Shown in pieces: positions 1-12,922 of a stretch of 64,000 nt of DNA. The DNA comes from Magicicada septendecula (taxonomy: Eukaryota > Arthropoda > Insecta > Hemiptera > Cicadidae): the NCBI GenBank assembly GCA_034769895.1, contig CM068367.1, positions 351,045,111 to 351,109,110 on the forward strand, written 5' to 3'. The notes under the pieces were generated by a model, which worked only from the letters and a program-made list of their open reading frames with translations, did no database searches and was not told where the DNA came from. The number at the start of each line of letters is the position of its first letter. Positions within the stretch are counted from its first letter, which is position 1. Position numbers and translations under genes: made by a program.

Positions 1-196
1 ATAGGTTAATTATTCTCACCTATACTCATTTCAGTAGGCTACTCAGCTATATAACTCTGTGTGGTCTTTATTTGGAGGCCACATAGTGTTATATGCAACT
101 ACTGGAATTGAATTAGCATATTGTAGGTGTAAAGTTACTTCTACAAAATGTGTAAGAAAAATAGTTTTAACTTATTTTGTATGAATTTGTTCACAG
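1..196 (+). other. Intron sequence upstream of first visible TMEM192 exon
   Basis: Non-coding AT-rich sequence ending in the acceptor TTGTTCACAG at 187-196. The 5' exons of the gene must lie before the window. I see no other feature here. Confidence 0.6.
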
Positions 197-313
197 GTGA
201 TTTTTGAATTAAGTGGCTTTTTGATGATTATGTTTTGGCCTAAGCATGCATTACAGTGTGAACCTTTGTATCTCCTTCTTTATTGCCACTGTGCTTTCTG
301 GTGCATAGTTTTG
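197..313 (+). CDS. TMEM192: TMEM192-like protein, internal exon (first in window)
   Basis: Internal coding exon of 117 nt (39 codons, phase 0 at both ends), bordered by TTCACAG and GTGAGTA. It encodes a hydrophobic stretch (FLMIMFW, then PLYLLLYCHCAFWCIVL) that runs directly into ILDHFLKWQHHK of the next exon. In vertebrate TMEM192 the corresponding place is the second transmembrane helix followed by a Tyr/His-rich stretch. TMEM192 is a multi-pass lysosome/late-endosome membrane protein that forms dimers; its molecular activity is poorly defined. The assignment rests mainly on the downstream exons, which match the family's C-terminus closely. There is no start codon in this exon, so the N-terminus and first membrane helix are outside the window. 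Confidence 0.8.
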
Positions 314-1530
314 GTGAGTATTAGGAACTTATATTTTCTAAATTACGAAGTGCTATCCAAGTATTCCCAAATTATAACTACAAAAGACTGATACAGTTGT
401 ATTAGCTTTTAAATTCTTCCAGCATATTCAATGTTATTTCCCTATTTAAATAACAAAATGAACAAATTTCTATTGCAATGTGAGGAAGCATTTACTTTGT
501 AGTGTGTCAGACTTGTCTGTCATTTGACTTGATTCTCTTCAGTTTTTGAAATCTTCACCTGCTGCAGTTGCATTTAACCTTTAGAAAGGTTGAATTTAAC
601 ATTGCAATTGAGTTCAGTAAATAAGGAGAATGAGAATGTTGGCTATACTGGTTGAGGTTAGAAACAATTTAGTGGTGCTAGGATCTTCAGGTTACTTTAG
701 GTTTAGGTTCTTTAGTGGTAGAAATGAACTGCAAAGATCTTAGAAATGAACTGGAAGTTAATTCTTTGGCCTTTCTAACAAATGAGAAATCAGTGCTGCT
801 TCTCATTGCTCCTTGGAGAAGTTCCTGGACACAAATTTGGGTACTTCTTGGCTGTGTAGTTTGCATGTTAGAATCCACTGACATATAGGCCTACTGTTGT
901 TTGAGGCGCTAATGATGTACATTTATCTTTTGGACAGTCTTCAATGTTTTATCCTAAAAAAAAAAAAAAAAAACAGTCATTAAAGAATGCTTGTGAGCAT
1001 TATCAGAGTTCAGGCAAACATTGGCAGCCTTGCAAAATTGTGTCCAGTATTTATGTATGTAAGAGTTTGGAAAGTATTTTGCAAATAGTATGGATAGATT
1101 CATAGTCTTTGTTTATTAGTTTTCAAAAAATGGCAAGTTATTTGATAACTCAATAAGAAACATGGAGATTTAAAAACTCAATAAGAAACATGGATACTTA
1201 TTGCATAACTAAGTGAGATAATAATACTAAATAGGCCAGTTAACACTACTTAGAGTGGAAAATAATATTGTATAGAGTCAATCCAGGAATTTTTAGATTG
1301 CACCCAATACTAATAAGAGTTCCAGTATTATAATTTTTTTATTAATATTTTAATAAAAAAAAATTAATATTTCTTTTGTATTTTAATTTTGCTGAAATAT
1401 TTTAGCTTTTGTTATGTTAAACATTGTTAAAGAATAAAATAATTAACTAAAAGTTCAACAGATCTGATAGAAGTCATTATTAATTTGCTGCTATATAGTT
1501 TGTTCGAAACTTGAATGGGATTTTTTGTGA

Positions 1531-1640
1531 CGTAAGTGCGGGAGGCTCGGTGTAGATTCGTCCAATCAGCGTCGTGGAAATTGGCGCGCATTGTCAGTTT
1601 GCCATCGCCTGGAACATGTGAAGTTCTTGTGGATTTTCAT
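1531..1640. promoter_or_regulatory. CpG-rich patch with CCAAT box, possible promoter remnant
   Basis: A GC-rich island in AT-rich surroundings contains GTCCAATCAGCG and then TTGGCGCGCATTGTCAG. A similar order (CCAATCAGCG followed by TTTTGGCGCACTCTTC) occurs in the LTR promoter at 4744-4812. It could be a decayed LTR promoter or an intronic regulatory element. No coding sequence is attached. Confidence 0.2.
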
Positions 1641-2266
1641 GCATGTATTTACGGCTGGTTTTTGTTAGTGGTTTTCAGTTGTTAAATTAAAACAGTCTTT
1701 TTAAAGACTGCTTATTGTAAGTGTGTCATTTACATTAAATCCATGTAGACAAAAAAATTCTGAATTTAATGGTAGGCTACCTCTAAATGTAAAGAAAGAT
1801 AATTAATTTTTTTCTTTAAAAAAACAATTCAGTAATTTAAATTAATATTAACAATAGTGAAATAACCAAATATATAGTGTTTACTTTATAATTAGTTGGA
1901 TACCATAGTAGCATTGATTCTTTATTGTGTATGTCATGACGACTGCATATAGCGTACGGCCCGGCGAGTTAAAGGTAAGAAAAACTACTGTCACTTATAA
2001 ATAAGAGCCCTAAAATGATCAAAATAAGATAAGAGTCCTGAATCAAAATAAAATATAGACTTTTTCCTACAACTTTCCTGCTGGAAGTTTTTAACTGGCC
2101 AAAAAATAAAATCTTTCTCACTTACTATTTTTTGTATGTTTGGTTTCTGTACAATTAAAAACACTTTCCTGTTATAATACAAATAAAAAATATTAAATTT
2201 ATTTCAGGTAGCATGATATTTATACTATAGTATTCCCTGAACAGTCCTTTTTAAAACCATATACAT

Positions 2267-2288
2267 TAGATACATGTACATGTATCTA
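2267..2288. repeat. 22-bp perfect palindrome
   Basis: The core AGATACATGTACATGTATCT (2268-2287) is its own reverse complement, and the flanking T and A extend it to 22 bp. No function is visible. Confidence 0.6.
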
Positions 2289-4524
2289 TGTACATTAGAT
2301 ATATTACTAGTTAAACTACAAGAAAAGCGAAAGAGTGTAACAACAGTCAAATTGTATATTTGTTATGACATGAGACGTTGACACAGTCTGGCAACAATGT
2401 TCCCCATCTCCAATCCCATTCTAATTTCAAACAAAGTATAGTAAACCAATATCAGAGTTATTAAGAAAAGCAGTATTGAATGTCAATAGTTTGTGTTGAC
2501 ATACATAAGAAATAAAATCTTTCCTTTCAATGCAAAATATAGATGTAATAATAATAATTACTGATATGTACACCACGTATAATAGTTATATTAAAATGTG
2601 AACAAGTATTCAACATTTGACAGTTCGTGGGGTTAATTTCTAATTAGAAGACATACATTTACACCTCATGAACTGTAAGTGTCTACAGACAACTAACACA
2701 TTACTTTATGCCAGACATAAAACTTATTTATATACTTACTGTCCAGCAAAGTAGAGTGCAAAAGTGAGAATGCAGATTTTAGACAACTCGTGGAAATAGG
2801 TTTACTGCCAAAGAAGACTGTAAAATGAAGCAATAAGAATTGGATACATGATTAACAATTTATAGGAATTTTATTGCAATTTCTCCCACATATTGTACAT
2901 GTTTCACTATGGTGGTATTAAATTGAGTACTAAATACAGTAAAATTCTGTACTACTGTACTTATAGCTTTTACTATACTACAGCTTTTATTAAACATTTG
3001 TAGTGAAATCATGTATAATTCAATAATGTTCTTCAGAAATACGATAGTTCATTTATGCACTGTCAAAGAAAGGAGAGCTATAAATTTAGAATTTTATAAT
3101 TTTCACAATATCTGAGATTAAAATTGAATAAATACACTGTTGAAATCCTCACTTACTTCTCTTCTTCTTTACGCTTTTCACATTTTTTGAATTTTCCATC
3201 AATGTACAATTGAACAAAATGTGTAAGTCACATTCTGCTACAAGTAATGAAGTTGTCTAACTGTTATAAAAAAAGTACGTGTTAGATAAACATTTTTCTG
3301 CTAAGAAGTTGTTTACCGTTGTGTAGTAGACAGTATATCAAATTTTTATTTTTCTGTATTAATTTTTGTTATCAACCATCTCCTAATTCCATAATGATTA
3401 GACTTTAAAAAAGAACTTTTTGCATTGGAATTGTAAAAAAATTGTGTGAATGTGCACTAGTACACAAAAAATAGTAAAGCGTAACTACTTAATTCATATA
3501 AATTAATATTGAAAACTTTATTTAGCAAAAATTTCAAAACGATGTTTATGTCCGCTTGTACAGTCAGTGCCTGACTGGGACCAATTTTTCCTAGCTTCAA
3601 ATGGGTTGCGCTATATGAACAGTTAGAAGAATACATTTTATTTAATGTCAGTCTGTCAACAGTGTCTGTCAGTGTGGGAGTAGTGTAACTTTACTTTGTT
3701 ATATGCATAGTTTAAACTAACTGCCTGAACTTTAGATGTTTACATTTTCTTTGAATTAGTGTTTATTTTGTAATTTATGTGCTTAAATTCAAAATAATTT
3801 GTAGGTATTTATTTTGTGTAAGTCTGGGTATGTCATAGTTTTATAACCAAAACTATAAGTAAGTTAAATAAGTAATATTAGATGTTTGATCATATAAGAC
3901 TCTTTATCAGAAATCAAAAATAGAACTAAATAATTAGGGCCACCAAAATCCTTTTTAGATGATACCAAACAAAACAAAATATACATCAAAATAGAAAAAC
4001 TCAAAATAACACTATTTCTTCACTTTATGAGAACTGTAAAAAAAATTGGCTTTCTGGTAGTAATTCATTACTTTTATTACATATATTAGATGTAACTTTT
4101 GCCCTCATAATAAAAAAAAGCAACCAGATGCCACTGTGTGATGTATAATCTAGGCACTACAAGATGTCTAAGTAAGTTTAGGCATTCTTGTACAGAAGTG
4201 TGGTATTTTTAATTTGTTTCACCAACATTAATATACGATTAGTCATCACAGTAAATTACCTTATCAATAACTCAGTCAGTATAGTCTCCTTTATTATTTA
4301 ACCTACCTCACCGTGATAGTACATTTTCGCACATTGTTCATTGTTGGATGTATAAACTTACTGGGACAGTGAAAAAATATTGTGCATACTTTGATTTGAT
4401 GACGTGAAAATATCTTCCCTACATTCAGGATTGAACAATTTTTGTAGTACTTGTTCATGTGTATTCATGTTCAAAAAATAAATGTGCACATTAGTAAAAA
4501 ATTATTTAGGTTATCTGTGTATTC

Positions 4525-4526
<2 letters not shown>

Positions 4527-4587
<61 letters not shown>
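4527..4587. repeat. (TG)n microsatellite
   Basis: About 30 uninterrupted TG dinucleotides. Confidence 0.95.
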
Positions 4588-4589
<2 letters not shown>

Positions 4590-4638
4590 AATATTTATAT
4601 TAAGAAACGGACTGTAGCAAAAAGTGTTCGAATATATT

Positions 4639-5156
4639 GTGACGGCAGCGGTATGTGAACATCTGCTCTCCAGTACCAGCGGCGCACACAGCGATCCAAT
4701 CAGGGATCAGCAGCCGAGACGTGACCAACTACGTGCTCAGAGCGAGCCAATCAGCGATCCCGGTTAGTGCATAAAACCCGGGCCGGCAGAAAATTTTGGC
4801 GCACTCTTCATTGCCACGCCATCGGACGCACTTCATCTCCTCTCCTCTTTCGGACGACATCGACGCGGAGTCAGCCGGAAGGAACGGCCGAAGAATAGAA
4901 CTGGCGTTCTTGCGTCTTCGCCCTCCAGTTCCGTGCCAGTGATGGATTTCGCTGGGCCGGCAGCCGACTCTACAACCAATGCCGAAAGAAGAGGAGGACT
5001 GCAGTGCACCACGAACAGCGGGCGCAGCCACCGAACATCTCAGCGCGGCACGACCAACATCAGCCTTCTCACCACACGGTCCTTTTTAGGGCCACCAAAA
5101 ACACTAGAGTGTACGATTTGTGCCATTTGTCATGCGGCAAGCCTTTTCTCCGGTGA

Positions 5157-5197
<41 letters not shown>

Positions 5198-7295
5198 AAC
5201 GTTACATAACCCAGTCCCAAAAATGATAACTTAATTACCCCATCATAAAGGTCAGAAATGGGTATAATATACCTAGCTCTAAATTACTTTATATCACAAA
5301 ACATTATAAACTATATTTAATTGATATAAAGTGTACCAAGTGAGTTATAGTGTACCCAGTGAGTAAATAAGTGACTTTGAAGGGAGCATCTCACAGACTT
5401 ATGCTGTAGATGTAGAAACAATTGATTATAATAGTAGACTGTATTGCTACTAACCAATTATGTGTTTTGTTTAAATATTGTATGATTTGTATTGTATAGG
5501 CAACTAAAATTTAGTACCTAGGTTTAATTTTATATTTAATAGAATAATTATGTTTGAATATAAGATAACCCAGGGTTAAAATAAAAGAGTTAAATAAAAA
5601 ATAATAATAAAAAATAAAATAATACTGTATGAGTAAAATGGCAGAAGAAAATAGTGCAGTGTAAGGATAGTATAAGAAATTAATAAATAATATATAAATT
5701 CAATTAAAGGAAATAATAATATTAAAGACCTATATCTAATATCTATGAGAAAATAAACGGAAAAACCTTATATAAATCAAATTGGATAATAAACCAAAGT
5801 TAAAAAGAATTATTTTTCTATAAATAAGAAATAAATTTATAATAATTAAAAACATCCTATATACTCAAAAGTAAATAGAAGCACCAATAAAAAATGATAT
5901 AAAAATTATTGGTTACTAAGAGTAACGGTATAACAACATATGAATTAATTGTTAAAACGATTGGAAACCGTTCGGTTGAGAAAAAGTAATGTCACAAAAA
6001 TTTTATTAAAACCATTTAAAACTTTTGGAAACAGTGCAAAAATGGAATAAAAATTAACTCATAGTATCCACCTTATGTTCAAACTCCTTCAGATATCAAC
6101 TATAACGTGCTTTACCCGATAAATAGTGAAATAACCAATTACCAGATCTGGCCTAGCTAAACCGCACTTCGAGATTTTGGCGAGATTGTATCTTATGGAC
6201 ATTCAATGAAATTACAAAACAACTAGAACTACAACACTAGAAACAGCTCCATTCAAGTAAAAACTTCGAGGAAAGAGGTAATATAAACGTTATTAATAAT
6301 TATTAACCAAGAAATCCTCATATCAAATCGTTGTGCAGTTCCAATATTTCGTAAATAATTCCATGTGTATAATAAAGAAATAATCTGCACTCTTGCGGAC
6401 AAATCCGGAACTACATACTACGAAATAAACCAAAAATTCGAAATTTATTATTTTTATCTTGTAAAGCGTAGTATATAATTATTCTTTTCTGACCGTCTCA
6501 TAACACAAAGAACTTACCCTTAACCCTGGGGAAATTAATAAAACGAATTATATGTTGTTTAATGTCTAATCAAGGATAAAATTATAAAATCATAAAAAAT
6601 ATATTTTATGATAATTCAAATGTTTACCTAACTAAATCGATCCAATGTATTGTTGACTGAAAAGATCGATTATAATACTTGTATACTGGAAGAAGAGGAA
6701 ATCAGTGTATTACATAAATAAATACTCTGAATATTTTATATCAAATAATCAAACATGTATTCTTTATTGTAGAGGGTAGTTGTTGTAGATTTCAGGAAGC
6801 CAAGAAGAGGACGATCCACCGGGGAGTATCACTGAACAGTGGTGTTTGTTTAACCTAACATTTTGAGGTTGATGTCAAAATCAGCTGATCTTATGAACAG
6901 CGAATATTTAAAAGTAAGAAATTGTATACTCTGAGTGTAACAACTTTGTTCTTACTCTCTCTTCTAACTAAGATTAAACAACTTCCTTAATCTCTACCAA
7001 ATCACACACACTCGATTTCTGTTTCATTTGGTAAACCTCAAATCCAATTGATTTGAACATTAATAAATATAATTCATAAGTAACGATCGCAAAAAGGTAT
7101 TCTGACCGCTCCGAGACTCTCAAAAAATAACTCTATACCTCATATAAAGCGGACATTACAGAGTGACGTACTAACGTGGGGCTTAATTGGGAAAGCTTAA
7201 ATTAATAATAAGATTCTTTCACGAGATTACCCGCGGGACGTTACAGATTGGCGATAACTATAAACCCGTAGTGGGTCGGAAGCGATCGCGTTACA
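4639..7295 (+). mobile_element. Probable solo LTR of a Ty3/gypsy-like element, 2.66 kb
   Basis: The unit begins TGTGACGGC and ends GATCGCGTTACA, giving near-inverted termini (TGTGACG/CGTTACA). It is flanked by ATAT on both sides (4635-4638 and 7296-7299), which fits a 4-bp target duplication, although the right copy lies inside a TA microsatellite. A promoter-like zone sits at 4744-4812, a (TA)n run at 5157-5194 and a perfect palindrome TGTAACGTTACA at 5195-5206. The rest is very AT-rich and non-coding. An alternative reading is a 5' LTR ending at ACGTTACA (7245) followed by a primer-site-like TTGGCGATAAC, with the interior lost. Confidence 0.45.
4744..4812 (+). promoter_or_regulatory. LTR promoter-like region
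   Basis: GC-rich sequence with CCAAT motifs (also near 4694 and 4747), a TATA-like CATAAAA at 4770-4776 and an initiator-like ACTCTTCATT about 30 bp downstream. This is the order expected at a U3/R border. Inference from motif spacing only. Confidence 0.35.

Positions 7296-7340
<45 letters not shown>
7296..7340. repeat. (TA)n(CA)n compound microsatellite
   Basis: TA repeats pass into CA repeats directly against the left end of the Tigger element. The matching TA run lies on the element's other side (9889-9899), so the transposon and neighbouring LTR units all sit in one TA tract. Confidence 0.9.
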
Positions 7341-7342
<2 letters not shown>

Positions 7343-9888
7343 GGAAATCGGTTAACACGAAATGACGGGGACCAGTTATTTTTTTCGTGTAAACCGAATT
7401 TCGCGTTAAGCGAACAAAAAGTGAAACAAAATGAGGAAGTGAACAAATAGTGTACTGTAGATTATTTATTGTAGACTACTGTCTAGTAAAATGCAACAAA
7501 TACAACCTTTTATTTATCCTCATGGTTTATTATTGTTAATTTTTCTTAAAATTATTATTAGCTGTTCTAAATTTAGTCCTATGATTTAGGTTTTCTTATA
7601 GACTACTGTATGTCTTTCAACTTTACCATAGTTTTCGTCTTTATCTTTATTTAAAATAATCCGTTATTTTCTTTTGCACACAATTTTGCACTATTTTATT
7701 TTCAACAAATTGTTCTAATTTATCAACGTGTTCAAACATTTCACCTTCCGAGTTGGCTTCAAAATATCGACGAACACGGCTCAGCAACGAAAGCATATCG
7801 GTAGCGGTAGGAACATTTTCACTATCATTTTCCGTGTCAAGTTCGTCGTCACTATCATCACCTTCACAGTTGTCAACTTGCACTGTTTCCACGATATCGG
7901 TATCTGTTAATACGGGAGCTGTAGTTACGTTCTCGTCGACAGTCACGTACTCATTTAGAGAAATTGAAAAACATTTAATACAGATGACACACGATTAAAC
8001 ATTTCAGATAGTGTAGGATCAATTTCATTTTCTTCGGGTTGTTCAGTTTCTGAATTCAAAATGAATCGAGCATGAGCGAAACAATTTTGAATTGTTGTAG
8101 GCGTCACGAGGTTCCACGCTGTTCTTAACAAGTTACAAGCATCCAGAACATTTACACAGCAATCTTTTTTCCCCTCAATAGTGGCCAAGTATTTCCGCAG
8201 AAGTAACTTTCTGTACTGAAATTTTAAATTTTGAATAATACCTTGATCACAAGGTTGTAGGACACTAGTCGTGTTCGGTGGTAGAAAAACAAGTTTAATT
8301 GCCATTAATTTTAGGTCACATGGGTGGGCAGGACAGTTGTCAATAATTAACACAATTTTCCTCTTCTGAGAAGTGAAATGTTTTTCTAACGAAACCAGCC
8401 ATTCGGTAAAAATTTTAGACGTCATCCACGCTCGTTTGTTAGCTCTATATTCTACTGGCAACTTTTTAACATTTTTAAAACAGCGCGGCTTTAAACTTTT
8501 TCCTATAACAAGTAACGGAAGTTTTTCTGACCCATCAGCATTGCAACCTACCATCACTGTCACTCTCTCTTTGGACTTTTTACCACCAGAGCACTGCTCC
8601 CCTTTGAATGAAAGTGTTTTATCGGGCATACAACGGAAAAATAGTCCTGTTTCATCGGCGTTGAAAATATCCTTACGTGGATAGTCTTTTAAAATTGCAG
8701 GCAGCGTAGATTGCAACCATGATGATGTCATTTCTTGTGACACCTGTCTTGATTCGCCACAGATATTTTTAAAGGTTATGGCATTTCGTTTTTTAAACCT
8801 TTCTAGCCAGCCAGGATTTGCAGTGAAATTAAGTTCATCTGTTCAGCAAAAACGTTTGCTTTCTCCATCAGTAGTGGTCCAGAAATAGGAGCATCTTGTG
8901 ATCTTGCTTGCTTAAACCAAACAAGAAGAGCAGCCTCTTAAGTTTTCGTGGTTTGCCTTACGGAAACGTTTTCTGCCTGGTTCAAACTTGCCCGACTCAT
9001 ACAGTTCTAAAGTTTTATCTCTATTTTTTATAATCGTGGATAACGTCGAGTTTGGTATACCGAATGTTTTACAGATTTCTGTTTTAGTTCGAATACCCTC
9101 ATTAACAGCTTGGAGGAGTTCAACTTTTTTTTTCTAAAGAGAGAAAAGTTGTTTACGCACTTTCTTCTCCATTTTACTTCCGGACTGCAAAAACGAAATT
9201 TACGAAAGCGTAACTTCACTTAACACGTACACGTCACACGCTTAACGTCACTTAACTGGCTGTAAAAGACTAAGAAGTTTGTACAGTAAAAAAGTAAACA
9301 GTTAATCCTCACAACTGAGTAAATTTTTTACAATAAAATGTTATCGGTACTGTACTGCAAACTTTACCACCGCTGTACACGCACAGAATACAACTGAACT
9401 GAACTCACCACACCCTATAGAGTAGGTAGTTAATGTAAGTGATAACGGTTTATTTGCGGTCAATGACAACACATTTGGTGCTGAAGGAGAGGCTATGGTT
9501 TCTCGTAAACAACGGTACACTGTATACAGTACGTACTGTAAATAGAACTTGGTACTGAAGACAAAACAAAACAGGTAGACAAAACAAACTATGGTCACTA
9601 CCTGCTCTTTCTCTTTTAGAGATGAAGAATGGATTCCTTTACATCGAAAACAAGCTTTTGGGCGTACTTGTGTGGCTTTATTTTGTATGCAGTTACTTAA
9701 AAGCCAGCCAAAAAAAAATTATTTTTAACAAAAATTTTTCGTGTTAACCGATATTTTTCAGGTAAACCTTTCGTGTTAACCGTACAAATAATACACTGTA
9801 CTTAACAAACGGCGATCGGTACCCGAGTGGTATTTCGTGTTAACCGATATTTTGTGGTAACCGTTTTCGCGTTAAACGATTTCCACTG
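7339..9888 (-). mobile_element. pogo/Tigger-type DNA transposon (Tigger-1)
   Basis: The left end is CAGTGGAAATCGGTTAACAC. The right end, read inverted, is CAGTGGAAATCGTTTAACGC, giving terminal inverted repeats of more than 20 bp. TA follows the right end, as expected for this superfamily; the left TA is obscured by the CA microsatellite. Subterminal copies of the motif CGTGTTAACCG occur near both ends (about 7385, 9735, 9770 and 9835) and are candidate transposase binding sites. The one recognisable gene is a broken transposase on the minus strand. Confidence 0.9.
7647..9172 (-). pseudogene. pogo/Tigger transposase, broken
   Basis: The minus-strand reading starts at an ATG at 9172 with a psq/CENP-B type helix-turn-helix (KTFGIPNSTLSTIIKNRDK). 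The CENP-B second DNA-binding part follows (NPGWLERFKKRN). The DDE_1 catalytic core is nearly intact at 7955-8743: NADETG, IIDNCPAH and QPCDQG supply the three acidic residues, with 30 residues between the last two (the pogo DD30D spacing). The acidic tail and terminal KITDYFK are in another frame (7647-7946). At least one stop near 9134, a frame change near 8930 and one near 7950 show that the gene is dead as a whole, although its catalytic core is open. Confidence 0.88.
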
Positions 9889-9899
9889 TATATATATAT

Positions 9900-10913
9900 T
9901 GCAACAATACATATATGTGCATATTTGCCCAGGGCGGTATGTTTTATATTGTAATTAGCGTTGCAGATCGACCAGGACACACACACTGTACCACACTCAC
10001 ACCAAGACATAAGGAGGAACGGTGGAGCATCACCAACAGCAACAACCCATAGAGACAACAAACACCACATCAGCAGAGTCATCATCATCGTCATCGTCAT
10101 CAGCATACTCTCAGGATTCGACACACACACACACACACACGCGCGCGCGTGCGCGCGCGCGCGCGCGGACGGTAACGGCAGATATACGCAGGTGATACAA
10201 AAACAATTATATTTTTTATTGTGAAGAGAGCTCTCGAAAAGAACTTAAATATGAACAGATAAAAAATTAGAGTTTTAAAGTAAAATAGTAGTTAGATAAG
10301 AGAGTGTAATTTAACAAAAACTTGTAGAAAAGAAATACTAATCTTTTGTTGTTTTTTTTGTGTGTGTCAGTATAAATCAATAATAGATTGGAAGTAAATG
10401 TAATATCATTTTTATTTGTTTATAGCAACAATAAATTCAATCTTTAATCTTAATATTATTTTGTTGGTAAATGAGTTGCTATCATTAATTAAAATTTGAG
10501 TTAATTACAGACACACAAATAAAAAGAATTTAAATAACTTGTTTAACATATTTGGTTAGTTAATAAGATTATCTGGGTGTTTATTTTTGTTGTATGTTAT
10601 GAATAGCATAGAGCAGGTTACAGATTTGTAAAGCTTATAAAGGTGAATATTTATTTGTATAATGTTTGAAGTTTTAATAGTTAAATATTTTTCTATCAAG
10701 TAATAAATCTTAGAATGATTATTTTGAAATGGGTTTAATTGATTATTTCATGTCAACAACATCTCACTCCTCTTTAAAAATTATTTAATTATTGTGTAAC
10801 TACATATACGTGACGCAACGAGAGAACAAATCCTGCAACCTGGCCGGTGTAATACACATTTTAGTTGCGTAGAGAATATGATAATATATTTGTATAATTG
10901 TTGTAACGTTACA
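9900..10913 (+). repeat. 5' LTR of outer gypsy-like element
   Basis: It is 1014 bp and ends in the palindrome TGTAACGTTACA. It matches the 3' LTR but lacks about 600 bp present there: after TTGTAATTAGC it joins straight to TTGCAGATCGACCAGG, which in the 3' copy lies near 21321. Confidence 0.9.
10121..10167. repeat. (AC)n(GC)n microsatellite inside LTR
   Basis: About 20 bp of AC repeats, then about 27 bp of nearly pure GC repeat. At the same place in the 3' LTR there is a pure CA tract of about 100 bp. Confidence 0.9.
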
Positions 10914-10920
10914 TAATAAA

Positions 10921-10943
10921 TTGGTGCAGCCAATGTGGGGCTC
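10921..10943 (+). other. Primer-binding site of outer gypsy-like element
   Basis: TTGGTGCAGCCAATGTGGGG starts 7 bp after the LTR end. It resembles the tRNA-Lys type primer site TGGCGCCCAACGTGGGGC known from several Ty3/gypsy elements, with substitutions. Confidence 0.6.
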
Positions 10944-11248
10944 GATATTAAAAGAAGCCATAATAAATTGGCGTGCTTTGATTATTAACGAACCATAATA
11001 AATTTGTTCGGAATTAATAAGTGTATTTTAGTATTGTTATTAATGTTATTGTATTTTAATTGTAATATTGTTGTGTATTTCACAACTGGTGCTCAACAAA
11101 ACAAAAAGAGGAGAGAAATTGTTGGTATGAGATAATTCATAATAATAACAAATATAAATAAATAATATTAAATAAAAAACCAATAGAGTTGCGGTTTACC
11201 AATAATAATTATTTTAAAATGTAATATAATAAATACAAAATATTCAAC

Positions 11249-12369
11249 ATGGCAGCACCAGGAAGTGTTGATATGGAGGCACTTGAAAGGATGATGCAGG
11301 AGTTCAGTGCTAAGCTAGATAAACAAATAGAAAGTTTAAATGATAAATTAGAAAAACAAAATTAGAAACTAGATAAACAAACCGAAAGTTTAAATCAGAA
11401 AATAGGCGAATTAAAACAAGATAATGAAAAAATCACAGAAAATTTAAATTATTAAGACAAGTTAATGTCCAACTGAAGGAAGAAGTAAAGCAAAATATAA
11501 ATAAACAAACAGAAAGTTTAAATGAACTAAGACAAGATAATGTCCAACCGAAAGACGAATTAAATAAAAATATGAATAAACAAACAGAGGATTTAAAAGA
11601 AGATTTAAATAATACTCTACGCGAATTATAACAAGAAATCACAAATAGTACAATGCAGTTAACTGATAAAATTAGCGACACAGATATGCGCATAAGTGAA
11701 TTAGACGATAAGTTTAGGATAGCCCCGCATGAACACTCTGTTAGGTTAGAGAATAAGCATAAATAATTATGTATAGAATGGAGGAAAGATTTAACAGACA
11801 TTCATAAACAAATAAATGATGGGGTAAATGAACAAATGAACGTGATAAAGTATGGACAGGACAGTAAAATACAAAATGTTCATGTGCTGCTACAAGTGAC
11901 CACTAGTAAAACAAATGAAATATTAGAATTGCGCACATTTGTAATAGAGAACAAGATAGAAGAAACTTCCAAGACTGCGAAACATTGTTCTGGAGAGGTG
12001 TCCAATATAAAGGATCACGTGAAGAGTGAAATGGATCAACTTCGTGAGGAACTGCGGAGACGACCGGCACAGATGATGATGTATCCAACACAGATAGAGG
12101 AACGGACGAAACGAATATTCAAAGGTTTGAAAACAGAAAACCCAGTTGAATTTTTATTACAGTGTGAATGGGAAATAGAGTCAATAGGTAATGCGTTAAC
12201 TGATAAAGAAAGAATTGATTTTGTTAGTAAACATTTCCAAGGTTATGCTGCAAAATGGTACACTAGAGTTTGATATAATTTAACTGCTAACGGACAATTT
12301 AAAAACTCATTTCAAGGTTGTTATGGGAATATTCACACGAAAAAACAAATAAGAGACCAATTAGAATAT
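11249..12369 (+). pseudogene. gag of outer gypsy-like element, 5' part
   Basis: The ATG at 11249 begins MAAPGSVDMEALERMM. A long charged coiled coil follows, with repeats of the type KLDKQTESLN, broken by several stops and shifts. The open part at 11836-12273 ends in a capsid-like sequence (NPVEFLLQCEWEIESIG, then KHFQGYAAKWYTRV). After a stop near 12271 the reading continues to KKQIRDQLEY, where the inner LTR element begins. The sequence resumes in frame at 17445. The capsid part resembles that of the element at 28.8 kb. Function when intact: particle assembly. Confidence 0.75.
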
Positions 12370-12922
12370 TGTTACGGCATCACAGAACAATCTATGTGTT
12401 TATCGAACGTTCCAGAGAGATCCAGAATGTAAGCGTGTGGCGTACGTGCTTGTAGACGCATCTACGAGAAAGTTCTCGATGCCGCCAGCCGTGTGGACCG
12501 TGTCAAGGCCGCAGTTAATTACGTAGTTCACACGACCGCTAATACGCAGTTTCGAAGCTTCTGGTTTGTGAGCGGGGCTATAAATACATGGCAGCAGCAG
12601 CCTTAGTTTTCAGTACAGCTGCGATATATTTCCAGAGTGGTTCGAGAGTTATAGTAGTGAGATTACTGTGTGCGTTCAAGTGGTTATTAGTTAAGAGTGG
12701 TGTTTGATAATCGGACGGTATAATTGTAATACAGTTGTCTTTAATATTAGTGGACATTTCATTGCGTGTGAACAATTTTCATTTGATTTGTTGTAGAGAC
12801 TGTGTTGTTAATTACGAACTATTTTACTGTAACAATTAAAGGTGTGATTATTGACTTAATTGGTGTCTTGTACTTATTTTGTTTCCACTGTACCTACGAC
12901 GATCGAGTAGACCGTCGTAACA
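12370..12922 (+). repeat. 5' LTR of inner element, with adjacent primer site
   Basis: It matches the copy at 16889-17440 with few differences (for example ATGTG/ACGTG near the start). It is followed at once by GTGGTGTCAGAACTGGGAT, the expected position of a primer-binding site. A TATA-like GGGGCTATAAATACATGG lies near 12574 and is followed by CAGT-type initiator motifs. Confidence 0.9.

Larger units (their letters stand above)
314..4638. other. Intron 1 of TMEM192, 5' part without genes
   Basis: About 4.3 kb of AT-rich sequence between a splice donor at 314 and the first clear transposon. I find no coding signal: the ORFs here are short and composed of simple sequence. Small items are an A-run at 957-973, a palindrome at 2267-2288, a CpG-rich CCAAT-containing patch near 1531-1640 and a (TG)n run at 4527-4587. 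Confidence 0.6.

Noticed and set aside
4729-5199. Overlapping 88- and 100-codon ORFs on both strands in GC-rich DNA
   Set aside because: They coincide with an LTR promoter region; GC-rich sequence has few stops, and one ends in an (ATATAT)n-encoded Tyr-Ile run.
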